NCBI RefSeq assembly: GCF_000313135.1
Contig: NW_004457532.1
Location: 680,016 to 699,212, forward strand
Reading direction: 5' to 3'
Length of the DNA: 19,197 nucleotides
DNA from: Acanthamoeba castellanii str. Neff
Taxonomy: Eukaryota; Discosea; Longamoebia; Acanthamoebidae
Part shown: one piece after another, positions 1 to 9,400 of the stretch
Numbering within the stretch: position 1 is the first letter of the stretch
Layout: every line of letters begins with the position of its first letter
Notes under the pieces: generated by a model
Databases searched by the model: none
Seen by the model: only the letters and a program-made list of their open reading frames with translations
Told to the model about the DNA's origin: nothing
Translations under genes and position numbers: made by a program

Positions 1-135
1 GGAGGGGTTCTTGGCTGTCGCGCAATGACACCCAACTACGGCTGCGAAGTGCACGTGGCCCCACTGTGCATGAGGCATTAAGCCTCGGTGTGTTGTGGTG
101 TGGGTGGTGTGGTGTGGTGAGAGTAGGAGCTGCAG
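1..135 (+). other. Left edge: probable intron, upstream coding not resolved
   Basis: The segment 80-135 is TG-rich and ends in TGCAGCAG, a good 3' splice site for the BACK exon. Bases 1-75 have a short open frame but no recognisable BTB motif, so I do not call an exon here. Confidence 0.4.
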
Positions 136-1777
136 CAGATGTGCAGCGACTTTGTCAACCAGACGCTGTCGCGCGACAACGCGCTGGCCCGTCTCAAGCG
201 CGCCATCGACTTCAACAGCGAGGAGGTCGTCCTCAAGTGCCTGCTCATCACCGCCCGCAACTTCTCGCACGCGTCGCTGGGCAAGGCCGACTACACCTTC
301 CTCCCGGTGGACATCTTCATGCTGCTCCTGCACCACCGCTACCTCGCCGTCAAGAGCGAGCAGCACCTGTTCAACACTGTCTGCACCTACGTCGAGGCCC
401 ACCGCGACGACCTGACCGAGGAGCAGATCAACGAGCTCATGGAGGCCGTCCGCTTCCGATGGCTCTCCTACGAACAACTCGAAGAGGTAACCCGCCCACC
501 GCACGACACGCACGGCACACACGACACGACGCACGGCACGACACACGCACGCACGACACACGCCTGACATGGGGTTGGGGCAGGCGGCGCGGAACGCGTT
601 GGTGCCGCGGCATCTGCTGGTGGAGGCCCTGATGGCGATCCTGCGCGACCAGAAGTACCCCGACCTCAAGCCCCTCCACGAAGACAACCCGAGGTCTGTC
701 GTTGCCCTCCCCTCCCTCCCCCTCTCACTCACTCACACGGCTCCCGTTTGCCCGTCGTCGACTCATCGCGCGTTGTGTGCGTGTGCGATTGTGCGTGTGC
801 GTGTGCGTGTGCGATTGTGCATGTGCGTGTGCGTGTGGTGCGTAGGCTGCAAGAGCGTGTGTCGTACGGAATTGAGTTCGAGTACCAGAGTGGCGTTGAG
901 AACAACGACATCTTCTGGTGGATCGGGACCAACTCTGGCACGGACAGCTGGCAGAACCCGGGGCTCTGCGGCCGAATCAAGGTGCCCGCAGTCATTCCCC
1001 CCCACAAATCACTGCTCCGCTTTCGCTTTTCGTTCTTCGTTCTTCGTTCTTCGTTCATCGGTTTGTCATACGCGAAAGCTTACATTCTTCGGTGGTCAGG
1101 TGGCGATATCGTCGATTGAGAAAGGAGACCCCACGAGCCTGTTCTTCCAAGACCCCTCCGAATTTTGGACCAAGGCACGCACCACCGCACACACCGACCG
1201 CACACACCGACCGCACACACCGCACACATATGGACCGCATGCAACACGCAGACGTGCTAAGGATGGTGAACGCATTATCGAATGCGCAGGACGTGCCGGC
1301 GTCGTGGGTGCAATTGGACCTGGGGCCGAACCGGGCGGTGGTGCCCACCTTCTACACGGTGCGCCACGGCGGCACCTTCAAAGCCGACAGCCTGCGCACG
1401 TGGGACTTTCAGGGCTCAGTGGACGGCACCGGCTGGTCGCTGCTTCGCCGCCACGTCAACGACGAGGTGCTTTGATCGTGTCGTGCCATGTGTGCCATGT
1501 GTGTCGTGTGTGTCGTGTGCGTGTCGTGTGCGTGTCGTGTGCGTGTCGTTCGTGTCGTATGTTTCATGAGGTGCTCACGCGTCGGACATGTGCCTTTGTT
1601 CTGTAGTCTCTCAACGACCTGTTCGCCACGCATACGTGGCCGATCGAAGGGCAAACAAAAGCGTACCGCTTGTTCCGCATCCTTCAAACGGTACTGGAGA
1701 CACGCACACGCACACGATATATCTACATATGTTATGACGCACGCACCGCACGCACCACACACACGCGCGCGCACACA

Positions 1778-1808
<31 letters not shown>

Positions 1809-1993
1809 GACACTTGAAATGGCACACGCAACACACGACGCCTGATGATGCGGCATGCCAACAACAGGGACACAATTCGTCGAACCACAACTTTCTGGTG
1901 CTGTCGGGCCTGGAGCTCTACGGGGCGCTCTACGAGGGCAACATCGAGGAAATCAACCGCGACCTGCACGACGCCCACCTCGCCTACTCCTGA
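136..1993 (+). CDS. BTB/BACK-type protein with C-terminal discoidin-like module (5' end outside the window)
   Basis: Partial gene. Exons by splice sites and phase: 136 or 139-486, 584-693, 846-981, 1100-1174, 1290-1466, 1607-1690, 1868-1993 (stop TGA 1991-1993). The first exon encodes a BACK-like helical region (starting CSDFVNQTLSRDNALARL) of the kind that follows a BTB domain; the BTB itself would lie upstream. Exons from 846 on encode a beta-rich module with IFWWIGTNSG, SWVQLDLGPN, YTVRHGG, WDFQGSVDGTGW and YRLFRILQT, resembling the discoidin/F5-8C-like (galactose-binding-like) modules found after BTB-BACK in many amoebal and animal proteins. BTB-BACK proteins often act as cullin-3 adaptors; that role is inferred. 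The intron after 1174 appears to start with GC, not GT. Introns are microsatellite-like. I assign no exon to bases 1-135. Confidence 0.72.
770..840 (+). repeat. GTGTGCG microsatellite in BTB-BACK intron
   Basis: An imperfect TGTGCG/GTGCGT tract almost without A fills most of the intron before the exon at 846. Confidence 0.8.
1740..1811 (+). repeat. (CA)n-rich microsatellite in BTB-BACK intron
   Basis: CA dinucleotides with CG interruptions, ending in a pure run of about twelve CA units, lie inside the intron 1691-1867. Confidence 0.85.
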
Positions 1994-2113
1994 GATCTCG
2001 CCCTAGTCACATAAATCTTTCCACGCCGTGTGTCGTGCCATGTGTCGTGTCGTGTCGTATCGTGTCGTGCGGTGTTGTGTGGTGTTGTGTTACAATTCGC
2101 CAAAGAAATGAAA
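1994..2113. other. Convergent 3' spacer between BTB-BACK and RhoGEF genes
   Basis: These 120 bases separate two stop codons on opposite strands (TGA 1991-1993 on +, TAA at 2114-2116 on -). They hold a TGTCG-type low-complexity tract at about 2030-2090 and no clear AATAAA on either strand. If the RhoGEF gene instead stops at 2581, the spacer is larger. Confidence 0.5.
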
Positions 2114-5100
2114 TTAGTACATGTCGGCGAGCTCGGCTGATTTGTCGCCGCGGCTCAGCATGTGGAGGGCGACTTCGCCGCTCTTCCGTCGGAGGCGCGC
2201 CACCTTCTGTTCGACCCGGCGGTACACCGATGGACGCGGCGGCACCGCCACCGTTTCCTCGATCGTCGTTGATGATGGCAGCCGTTCCTGTTCATCGGGG
2301 TGTGTGTGTCATCGGCACCGCACACGCACACGTCAGCAGGCGCACACGTGTGCGATTGATCGGTCGAAGAGAGTGTGAGAGGAGAGGCATGCCTCGGTTT
2401 TGCTTCGCGTCGGGCTGGCGCGGGTAGCGGGGAGAATAGGCACACTCTCTGCTCGCCTGCTGCGCACAAAGTTCACACGCGTCCACGAACCTGCACAGTG
2501 TGTGCGGTGCATGCGTGTGCGGTGCATGAGTGTGCGGTGCATGCGTGTGCGGCGCGCGCGGTGCGTGCGTGTGCGGTCAATTAGATGTGGAGCGCGGCCG
2601 ATGCCAGGCAGAAGAACGTACGGGAGCAGAGCTGCTGCAGAATTTCGATCCATTCTACCTTGTCGTGCAGGGAGGCGGCCTTGAGGTAGAGGGCCTGCGG
2701 TGGCCCCTCCGCCGCAGCGCCGCCGATGCCGTCCGAGCTCAGCGCGCGCGCTCGACCGAGGTGGTCGTCGCCACCCTCAACGCACACCTGGTAGTCGTCC
2801 TCGTCGGCGTCGTCGTCCAATTCCGACTCCAATCGGCCCTGCTGGTCCACCAGCCCAAACACACCGTCTCCACCTTCACCGCCACACAGCACGACACGAC
2901 ACACAAGACACGACACGACACGCACGTGACGTCAGCAATTTGTTGATAGAGGTGCGTGTGTGGGCTGAATTGGGGGGGTGAGTCGAGAACCGAAGGCGGA
3001 GATGTCGTTGCCCTCGGCTCGGGGCACGATGTGCCTTAGCTCAAACATGTACTCGAACTTGTAGCTCTCGCCCGACCTCTTCCTCGTACACAACTGTCAT
3101 TGCGTGACGGGACCCGTGAATTCCGGTATGTGGTGATGCATGTGCGTGTGCGGTGATGCGTGTGCGTGCGTGTGCGGTGATGCGTTTGCGTGTGCGGTTG
3201 CGCGTGTGCGGTGGTGCGTGTTGCTGACACAAGATGCGTGTGCGTGTGCGTGTGCGTGTGCGTGTGCGTGTGTGCGTGTGCGTGTGCGTGTGCGTAGGTA
3301 CCATGATGTCATCGAAGAGGAAGAAGTAGCGGGATTCGAAGCGTCGCGTGGCGATGTTGGTGCACACCTGCAGCGGGCCCTCGCGCTCATAGCTTCGCGA
3401 CACCCGATCAAACAAATTCTGCGCATAATGTTTCAGTTTGTGAGTCTGCGTGTGTGCGTGTGCGGTGCCGCGTGTGCGTGTGCGGTGCCGCGTGTGCGTG
3501 TGCGGTGGTGCAATGTGCGTGTACGATTTGGGCTTCGCGTGAGGGGAACACGAGACTCTTGTGGACGCGGAACATCTTTTCCATGTTCTCCTCTCGCTTG
3601 CGACTCTCCTCCACCGTCCGGTTGATCTCCCTTGCACGTCGTGGTCAATAAGAAGAAATAATAATAACAAATAATAACAAAAACAAAGAAAATAACATTT
3701 AAAATGATAAATAAAGAGCATATAAATAAAGAAGGGGGAACACTTACTTGATCTGGGCCAGCAGGGTCTGTAGTTTGTGGTGCTCGGGCGGGCTGTGAAC
3801 CGTCTGCTTCACCATGTCCTACCCGATGCCAACCATCATCAGACGATGTGTGGCACGACACGCACACGACACTCACATGACACGCGCACACGCGCGTTCA
3901 ACACGCGACGCGACACGCACGACACACGATCATATGCATGGGGCAGGGTGAGGGTACGGTGAGGAGTAGTTCGTAGCGGGGCAGGCGCTGGATGGGGAGG
4001 ATGAGGAAGGACTCGGCGTCCATGCCCGTCTTGCCGAGGCACTCGTCCAGAAAGCGGCGGAAGCGGGCGTTGGCGCGGGTCAGCTTCAGGAGCAGATCGA
4101 TCGCGCTCGGGTGCTTGTTCACGTATTGCGTGTGCAGCTTGAGGTAGGGCACGAAGAAGAAGAACGCATCGACGAACGACGCCTTGCTGCTCTCCGCTGC
4201 AGCACTCAACCCATCACCACAAACCAGTCATTACACCACCACCGCACACACTACTAACCGCACACACTACCGCACACACCACCGCACACACCACCGCACA
4301 CAGACCTTTCTTGAATTCCTCGAGCAGTTCTCGGTGCATGAGGTGCAGGGGCACCACTCTGGATTGAGGCAAGAGTGAGTGTGACAATCGAACGAGATGA
4401 GGGAGCAAAAATGGGGAGCGGGTGGTGCGGCACCGCCCGAAGATGAGATCGGCGTGGGCCGCCGAGATGATGGCCCGGTGCTCGCCCTGGGCCGCCAGGT
4501 CCTTCAACGGATTGAGGAACACCTGACGATGATGACGATGATGATGACGATTGATGATGATGACGACGACGACGACGATTGATGATGATGATTAGTGTCA
4601 GGTGAGAGAAGAGGGCCTTGAGGGCGGTGGTAGGTGCCTTGATGATGGTGTCGAGGTTTTGTACGTAGCTGGCCTCGGTGTCGATGAACTCCTTGCGCAG
4701 CAGCTCACCCTTCTTCTTTCGCACCACCTTAGAACTGAGCGCATGATCACAGACGCACAACGATCGTTTAAAACGAGTGCGTGTCATGCACACGCACACG
4801 CACGCACGCATACGCGCACCGCCGCACACGCACACACGCATCACGACACTTACTCGTCGGAAGAGAGGGCCGATGGGTTGTGCTGGCGCGGCGTGAGCGT
4901 CTTCCACACGAACACCGGGTCACCCTTCTTCGCCTCGCCCAGCTGCCGCCTCTTCGCCGCCCAACCGTCACTCTCGTTCTCGTTCTCGTCCTCGTTCTCC
5001 GCTCCTTCGCTCTTCTTCCTCCGCCTCCTCTTCGTTTTCGTTTTCGCTCTTTCTTCGTTTCCGTGTCGCTTTCGTTCTTCTTCTGGATCGCCAGGCGCTG

Positions 5101-5580
5101 GTGCCCTTTGTTCATCGCGTGGTAGAGCCGGATCGTTCCACCGCCCTTGGCCTTCGCCTTGGCGCCGCCGCCTCCGCGACCTTCACTGCCTCCCGCGTCG
5201 GCGCTCAGGCGCATGGTCAGGTCGCGCATGTAGGTCTTCATGACCCGCAGGTCCACCCCGACCATGCCCGCGTCACCTTCATCTTTTTCACATTTTTCAT
5301 GATCATCTCTGTCGTCTTCTCGTTCGCGGTTGGGAGAGGCAGAGGGAGTGGAGAAGGAGCCGAGCATGGAACGCGCCCCTTGTCCCATCTTCGCGAACAT
5401 GATTACCGAACCTCCATCTTCATCTTCATCTTCATCTCCATCTTCTGACGAGTCGGGGCGGTTCTCCTTCTCACCAAACCTCACCTTCACCTTAGCTTCA
5501 TCTTCAGCTCGTTTCGGCGACCGTTTGGGCAGGGTGGGCCTTGGCGGCACCTTCGCCTCGCCCGACCTCGACGCAAACAT
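2114..5580 (-). CDS. Rho guanine nucleotide exchange factor (DH-PH)
   Basis: The protein activates Rho-family GTPases by the Dbl-homology (DH) mechanism. The start is ATG at 5578-5580, with a charged, low-complexity N-terminus. Exons: about 4854-5580 (with an unexplained frame change near 4970-5090), 4638-4734, 4434-4522, 4306-4358, 3958-4196, 3748-3818, 3525-3630, 3302-3445, 2991-3078, 2622-2873; phases agree from 4854 to 2622. DH signatures: CR1 EFIDTEASYVQNLDTIIK joined to VFLNPLKDL, and CR3 LILPIQRLPRYELLLT. The PH domain follows (RYFFLFDDIMV, then YLKAASLHDKVEWIEILQQL as the C-terminal helix), interrupted by an acidic/Gly-rich insertion. A strong donor GTACGT sits at 2621. The likely last exon is 2114-2287, encoding a basic tail ending SAELADMY, perhaps reached through a micro-exon at 2468-2490. 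The alternative is read-through to TAA at 2581. No FYVE domain is seen. Confidence 0.82.
2288..2621 (-). other. Long unresolved intronic region at RhoGEF 3' end
   Basis: These 334 bases lie between the PH-domain donor (GTACGT) and the putative last exon. They are mostly TGCG/GCATG low-complexity sequence. One good acceptor on the minus strand (TGTGCAG before 2490) opens a 23-base candidate exon to 2468 that would repair the phase (1 to 0). No other gene is evident. Confidence 0.4.
3126..3298 (-). repeat. TGCGTG microsatellite in RhoGEF intron
   Basis: The tract of TGCGTG and TGCGGTG units is essentially T/G/C only and fills the intron between PH-domain exons 3302-3445 and 2991-3078. Confidence 0.85.
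3302..4734 (-). other. DH domain and first half of PH domain (exons)
   Basis: The DH helices run from the exon at 4638-4734 to that at 3525-3630. The conserved Glu of CR1 (in DTEASY) and the CR3 motif QRLPRYELLL are present, so exchange activity is plausible. The exon 3302-3445 starts the PH domain with a basic, aromatic strand ending in FFLFDDIM. The intron between 4638 and 4522 joins IIK to VFLNPL, which restores the usual CR1 pattern. Confidence 0.8.
4524..4593 (-). repeat. (GAT/GAC)n tract in RhoGEF intron
   Basis: Trinucleotide GAT and GAC repeats on the + strand lie next to the acceptor of exon 4434-4522. They would read as Ser, His or Arg runs if translated but lie in the inferred GC-AG intron. 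Confidence 0.75.
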
Positions 5581-5793
5581 CTTTTAGTTTAGTTCTCGTG
5601 CTTCTTGTGTTTGTCTTCTTGTGCGTGTTCCCTCGCAACGCTGGTAATATTAAAATTGATTTTAATGATTTTGGTTGGCTGGGACAGTTTGAAAAAAAAA
5701 TGAGCGAACTGCTGTGGGAGTCAATCAACAACGATCGAGCTTGTCCATTTTGAATTGAATTGAAGAGCTAACACAGAAGAAGAAGAAGCAGAC
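5581..5793. promoter_or_regulatory. Divergent promoter spacer, RhoGEF (-) / hendecad protein (+)
   Basis: 213 bases separate the two divergent start codons. The sequence is T-rich next to the RhoGEF start and includes an AT-rich stretch at about 5647-5700 (TAATATTAAAATTG, poly-A) and a purine-rich leader (AGAAGAAGAAGAAGC) directly before the + strand ATG. The two genes must share this spacer for initiation; no specific factor site is recognised. Confidence 0.5.
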
Positions 5794-6204
5794 ATGTCGA
5801 ACGCAAAGGAGGAGGCGAAGGAGAAGAAGCTGAGGGAGAAGGAGGAGAAGCAGCTGGAGAAGCTGAAGAGCGAGCACGGGAAGAAGCTGAAGAGCCTCGA
5901 GGGCAAGCAGAAGAAGGAGCAGAGCGAGGCCATCACGAAACACAAGAAGGAGATCTCCGAACAGAAGATCAAGCACGACGAGCAGCTGGCCAAGCTCAAT
6001 CTCAAGCACGGGCAGGAGAAGGAAAAGCTGAAGGTCAAGCATGAGGATCAGCAGCGCAAGCTGAAGGAGAAGCACGATGAACAGCAGGCCAGCCTCAAGA
6101 ACCAGATCGCCGACGAGCGCAAGAAGAAGGAGGCCGCCGGCGCTGCGATGGCCTCGCCCCGAGCCGGTGGCGACGACGTCCCTGCCCCGCCCCCTCGCGA
6201 CTAA
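5794..6204 (+). CDS. Small hendecad-repeat, highly charged coiled-coil/LEA-like protein
   Basis: Single-exon 136-residue protein, unlike its intron-rich neighbours. Residues 5-103 divide into nine uninterrupted 11-residue units; the five units from residue 49 to 103 each begin with Lys-His, and position 9 is Leu in seven of nine units. Examples are KHDEQLAKLNL and KHGQEKEKLKV. The composition is dominated by Lys, Glu and Gln, with no Cys, Trp, Tyr or Phe. The tail (residues 104-136) ends in an Ala/Pro-rich, acidic segment (DDVPAPPPRD). An 11-residue periodicity is typical of hendecad coiled coils and of group-3 LEA (desiccation-protection) proteins; either is inference. No signal peptide or membrane segment. 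The start is the only ATG before the repeats. No known family name is assigned. Confidence 0.85.
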   Translation: MSNAKEEAKEKKLREKEEKQLEKLKSEHGKKLKSLEGKQKKEQSEAITKHKKEISEQKIKHDEQLAKLNLKHGQEKEKLKVKHEDQQRKLKEKHDEQQASLKNQIADERKKKEAAGAAMASPRAGGDDVPAPPPRD

Positions 6205-6418
6205 TTTATACTTTTTTCGGCCAATTCACCTCATCTTCCCTACACGCCCTCGTCTCATTTCTTTGTTTTATTCTGTAATTCATTCAATTTGGTTAATTAA
6301 ACTCGCTATTCGTGCGCACCCAACGATCTCTTATTATAAATAAAGTAATAATTACAACAGAGTAATAAATGGCAACAAATAAATAACAACAGAGTTGACT
6401 TCTCGTGGCTACGTCGCA
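6205..6418. terminator. Convergent 3' spacer with poly(A) signals in overlapping positions
   Basis: 214 AT-rich bases lie between the stops of the hendecad gene (+) and the ankyrin-UBA gene (-). A + strand AATAAA lies at 6339-6344, and the minus-strand equivalent (TTTATT on +) at 6267-6272. Each signal lies past the other, so the two 3' UTRs would overlap if both are used. Confidence 0.5.
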
Positions 6419-9400
6419 CTACTTGCCTTCAAGGAGGTAGCGGATGGCCAGCTCGCTGTCCGAATCGCTCATCAGCAGCGCCTCCCGCACTTGCACGTCG
6501 GAGAAGCCCAGCTGCGACACCTGCGACGAACGAACAAACGCGATCAGCCGAAGAGAGAAGAAGACGACGACGACGACGACGAGGAAGAAGAGTGGTACCG
6601 TCTTGTAGGAGGAAAGGAACTTCTCGGCCTTGTCCACGTCGTAGTCAAAGAGCGAGAGGGTGTTCTGCACCTGCGCCGCGGGCGAGAAGCCCTTGTTGAC
6701 GAGCAGCTTCAAGAAGGCCAGCATCCTGCCAACAGTGCCGCGTAAGTGTGTGTCGTGTGTTGTGTGTCGTGTGTGTCGTGCGACCCCACACGTGTTACTT
6801 CGTACCGCTGGTGCTGTTGGTCCTCCTCCTGCGGCGAGAGCCCAGCGGCGCCGCCACCGTAGGCCTTGAGCGCCTCGACGACGTGCGCTTGGCTGTAGCC
6901 TATGTGCTTGAGCCGCTCGTAGGCCTTCACGTACGCGATCACCTGTGTATTGTTGGCCGAGATGAGGTTGAGCAACTTTAGGTCACTCGACTTACGCGAC
7001 CAAAGGCGCATCATCGCATCAGCGCAGAGACGCGCGGGGGAGAGCCGTACCGACTTGGGGTCGTTGGCGCAGTGCCTGGCGGCGATGTGCACGTGCTCCG
7101 TGTTGAGCGTCTCGTGCTCGCTGATGACCTTCAGGTACAGCTTTTCCTGGAAGGAAGGAGGAGCAAAGGCGCGACGTCAGCACGCACTGCGACATTCGCC
7201 GGCGAGGCGCTTGGTGTGGGGAAAAGGCTGGTGTGTGGGGTGAAGGGGCTGGCCACTTACCTGCACGGGATTGAGGGGCGCAGTGTGCTTCCTGGGGACG
7301 CTGGAGCCCGAGCTCGATCGAGATCGGTGGCCGCCGGTGCTTTCCGACCGAGGCAACACCGGCACCCCGCCTCGCGGACTTCTGGCATTCTCCTGTATGC
7401 AGTGGCGCGTGTGCGTGTGCGGCGACGAAATGTCAATGCGGTTGGATCATGCAGGAAGCGAAGGAGCGGATCCAACGTACAGCGCTCGTTCGTTGGATGT
7501 CGCCCGTGCTGCCCGATTTTTGCCTGGCCATGTGCAGCGGGTGGCTGTGTTTGTTGGTGAAGGTGGCCAGTGACTCGGTGGCTGGCTGTAGACCGCCGCC
7601 GCCGTGCAGATGCGGCGAAGGAGCGGAGTGCGGCGGCACCATGTACGGACCACCGTTGTGGGGCCCCGCAGGCAGGAACGGCTGGGGCTGGGGCAGCGGC
7701 AGGGGCTGGTGCATCGGTATCTGCGGCTGGAACGAGGGTCCGGGTCCCGCATAGGGCGACGCCGGCATGCCGGTGTGCGTCGGCGGCGGGGTGTAGGGCG
7801 AGTGAGTCATGCCCGTCGGTGCGCCGCCAAAGGGTGAACCGCCCGCGTGCACGCCCGGCGACGCGCCGCCAAAGGGCGAACCGGCCGAGGCCACGCCGCC
7901 GGTGCCGGCCCTCCGCCGCTCTTCGTAGTCCTTGCGCAGCTCGTCGGTGAGACGGAAGGCCTCGCGCTCCTTCTCGATGTGGGTGAGTATGTCGCGCTCG
8001 TAGGTGAATTCGTAGCCGAGACTGCCCCGCTGGCTCCGGGTGGCCAGCGCCGAGTCGACCTGGGCTAGAAAGGCGGAGAGCGCGGCGGGCGACGGCACAG
8101 GCGCGTTGGGCGGCCGCGAGGCGGCAGCCCCGCGGCTTGGGCAGACGGCAACCCGGCAGAACTGGAGGAGGCTGTGGCCGGCCGGCAACCCGCCGTCCAT
8201 CGTCACCGGCCAGGCCTGGTCGGTGTGGTGCCCGTTCTGGCCCCGTACGTCTGCGCAGTTGTACGGCGACAGAAGAAAGAGAACACGGTCAACCCCCTCC
8301 CCCCTTGGGCTCTGGCGTGACCCAACCGCAAGACCGAGGAAGTGTACCGAAGGAGGTCGATCGGGGGACTGGCGGGAGCGACTTGGGCGAATAGGACACG
8401 GCTGCGTGAAAGAGAAGAGGATTGGGGGAGAAGTTGCGAATGAGGCCACGCGGCGCGTTGCAGGGCTGGTGGGTGGTAGAGCTCATCATAGAGTGGTATA
8501 CCTGGCATGGGCGCAGAGTGTGTGCCAAAGCTGGTCACGGCCGGCAGCACAGCCGTGTGTCGTTCTTCGAGGCCGAGGCCGGACTGAGCGTGCAGTACCG
8601 GCGCGGAGTTCTTCCTTCCGGTCTTTGCCAGCGCTGCTCGGTTGGTTTGGTGTGCGACGAAGCGAACCTTCTTTTGTTAGTCGACCAGCGTCGTCGTCCA
8701 TGGTCGCAAGAGAGGTCACGTGGATTCGCGTACCCCCCGACAAGAGTTCGGCAACCGCCTCCTTGTGATAGGCCACGGCAATGTTCAGCGGCGTGCCCTC
8801 CGGACCGACCAGCGTGGGGTCCGCATTCCTGTAAACGTAGACATGTGAGCCGCGGCAATTGAGTGGGAATTGAACGTGGAGGCCGCCAAGCCTCACCTTT
8901 CGAGCAGCGTCTTCACGACGTCGGTGTGACCGTAGCGCGTGGCATAGTGCAGCGGCGTCTCGCCGACCCTGTTGCGAACGACGTCGTAACACAATCACCG
9001 TGTGGCCATCATACAACTAACGTTAGGTTTGCGCCCACGCATAGCGAGAGAGAAAGAGAGAGGGATCGGACCTGGACTTGACGTTGATCTCGGCGCCGTG
9101 GTTGAGGAGCAGGTTGGCCACCTCGTCGTGACCGCCCATGGCGGAAAGGTGCAGCGCGGCCTCTCCGTTCATGTTCTGCACGTTCACATCGAGCCCTCGA
9201 GAACTGCGCACGTAGAAGAAGAAGAAGAAGAGGGAGAAGGCGCGCGAGTGTGTCAGCGTGCAGTCGCGAGGAGAACGCGCGCAACGACGACAACATACTT
9301 GAGGACAGTCTTGAGCAGCTTGTAGTAGTGGACGTTGTCGGCCTGGCGCGCCTTGGCCCGCACGAGGTAGTGCAGCGGCACGTCGCCATCTCTCGACGCG

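Noticed and set aside
569..1606. A 345-codon open frame on the + strand
   Set aside because: It runs through intron tracts (GTGCGT repeats) and crosses real exons in the wrong frame; it is a by-product of low-complexity sequence lacking stops.
4768..4853. Extension of the RhoGEF first exon past 4854
   Set aside because: A consensus GTAAGT-like donor occurs at 4853 and the downstream sequence is an ACG-type intron tract.
5725..6075. Leu-rich, membrane-like open frames on the minus strand
   Set aside because: They are the antisense of the Lys/Glu-rich repeat gene; antisense AAG/GAG codons read as Leu and Phe.
7433..8449. A single 338-codon exon in the ankyrin-UBA gene
   Set aside because: Both ends run past good splice sites (acceptor before 8250, donor GTACGT after 7481), and the extra residues break phase with neighbouring exons.
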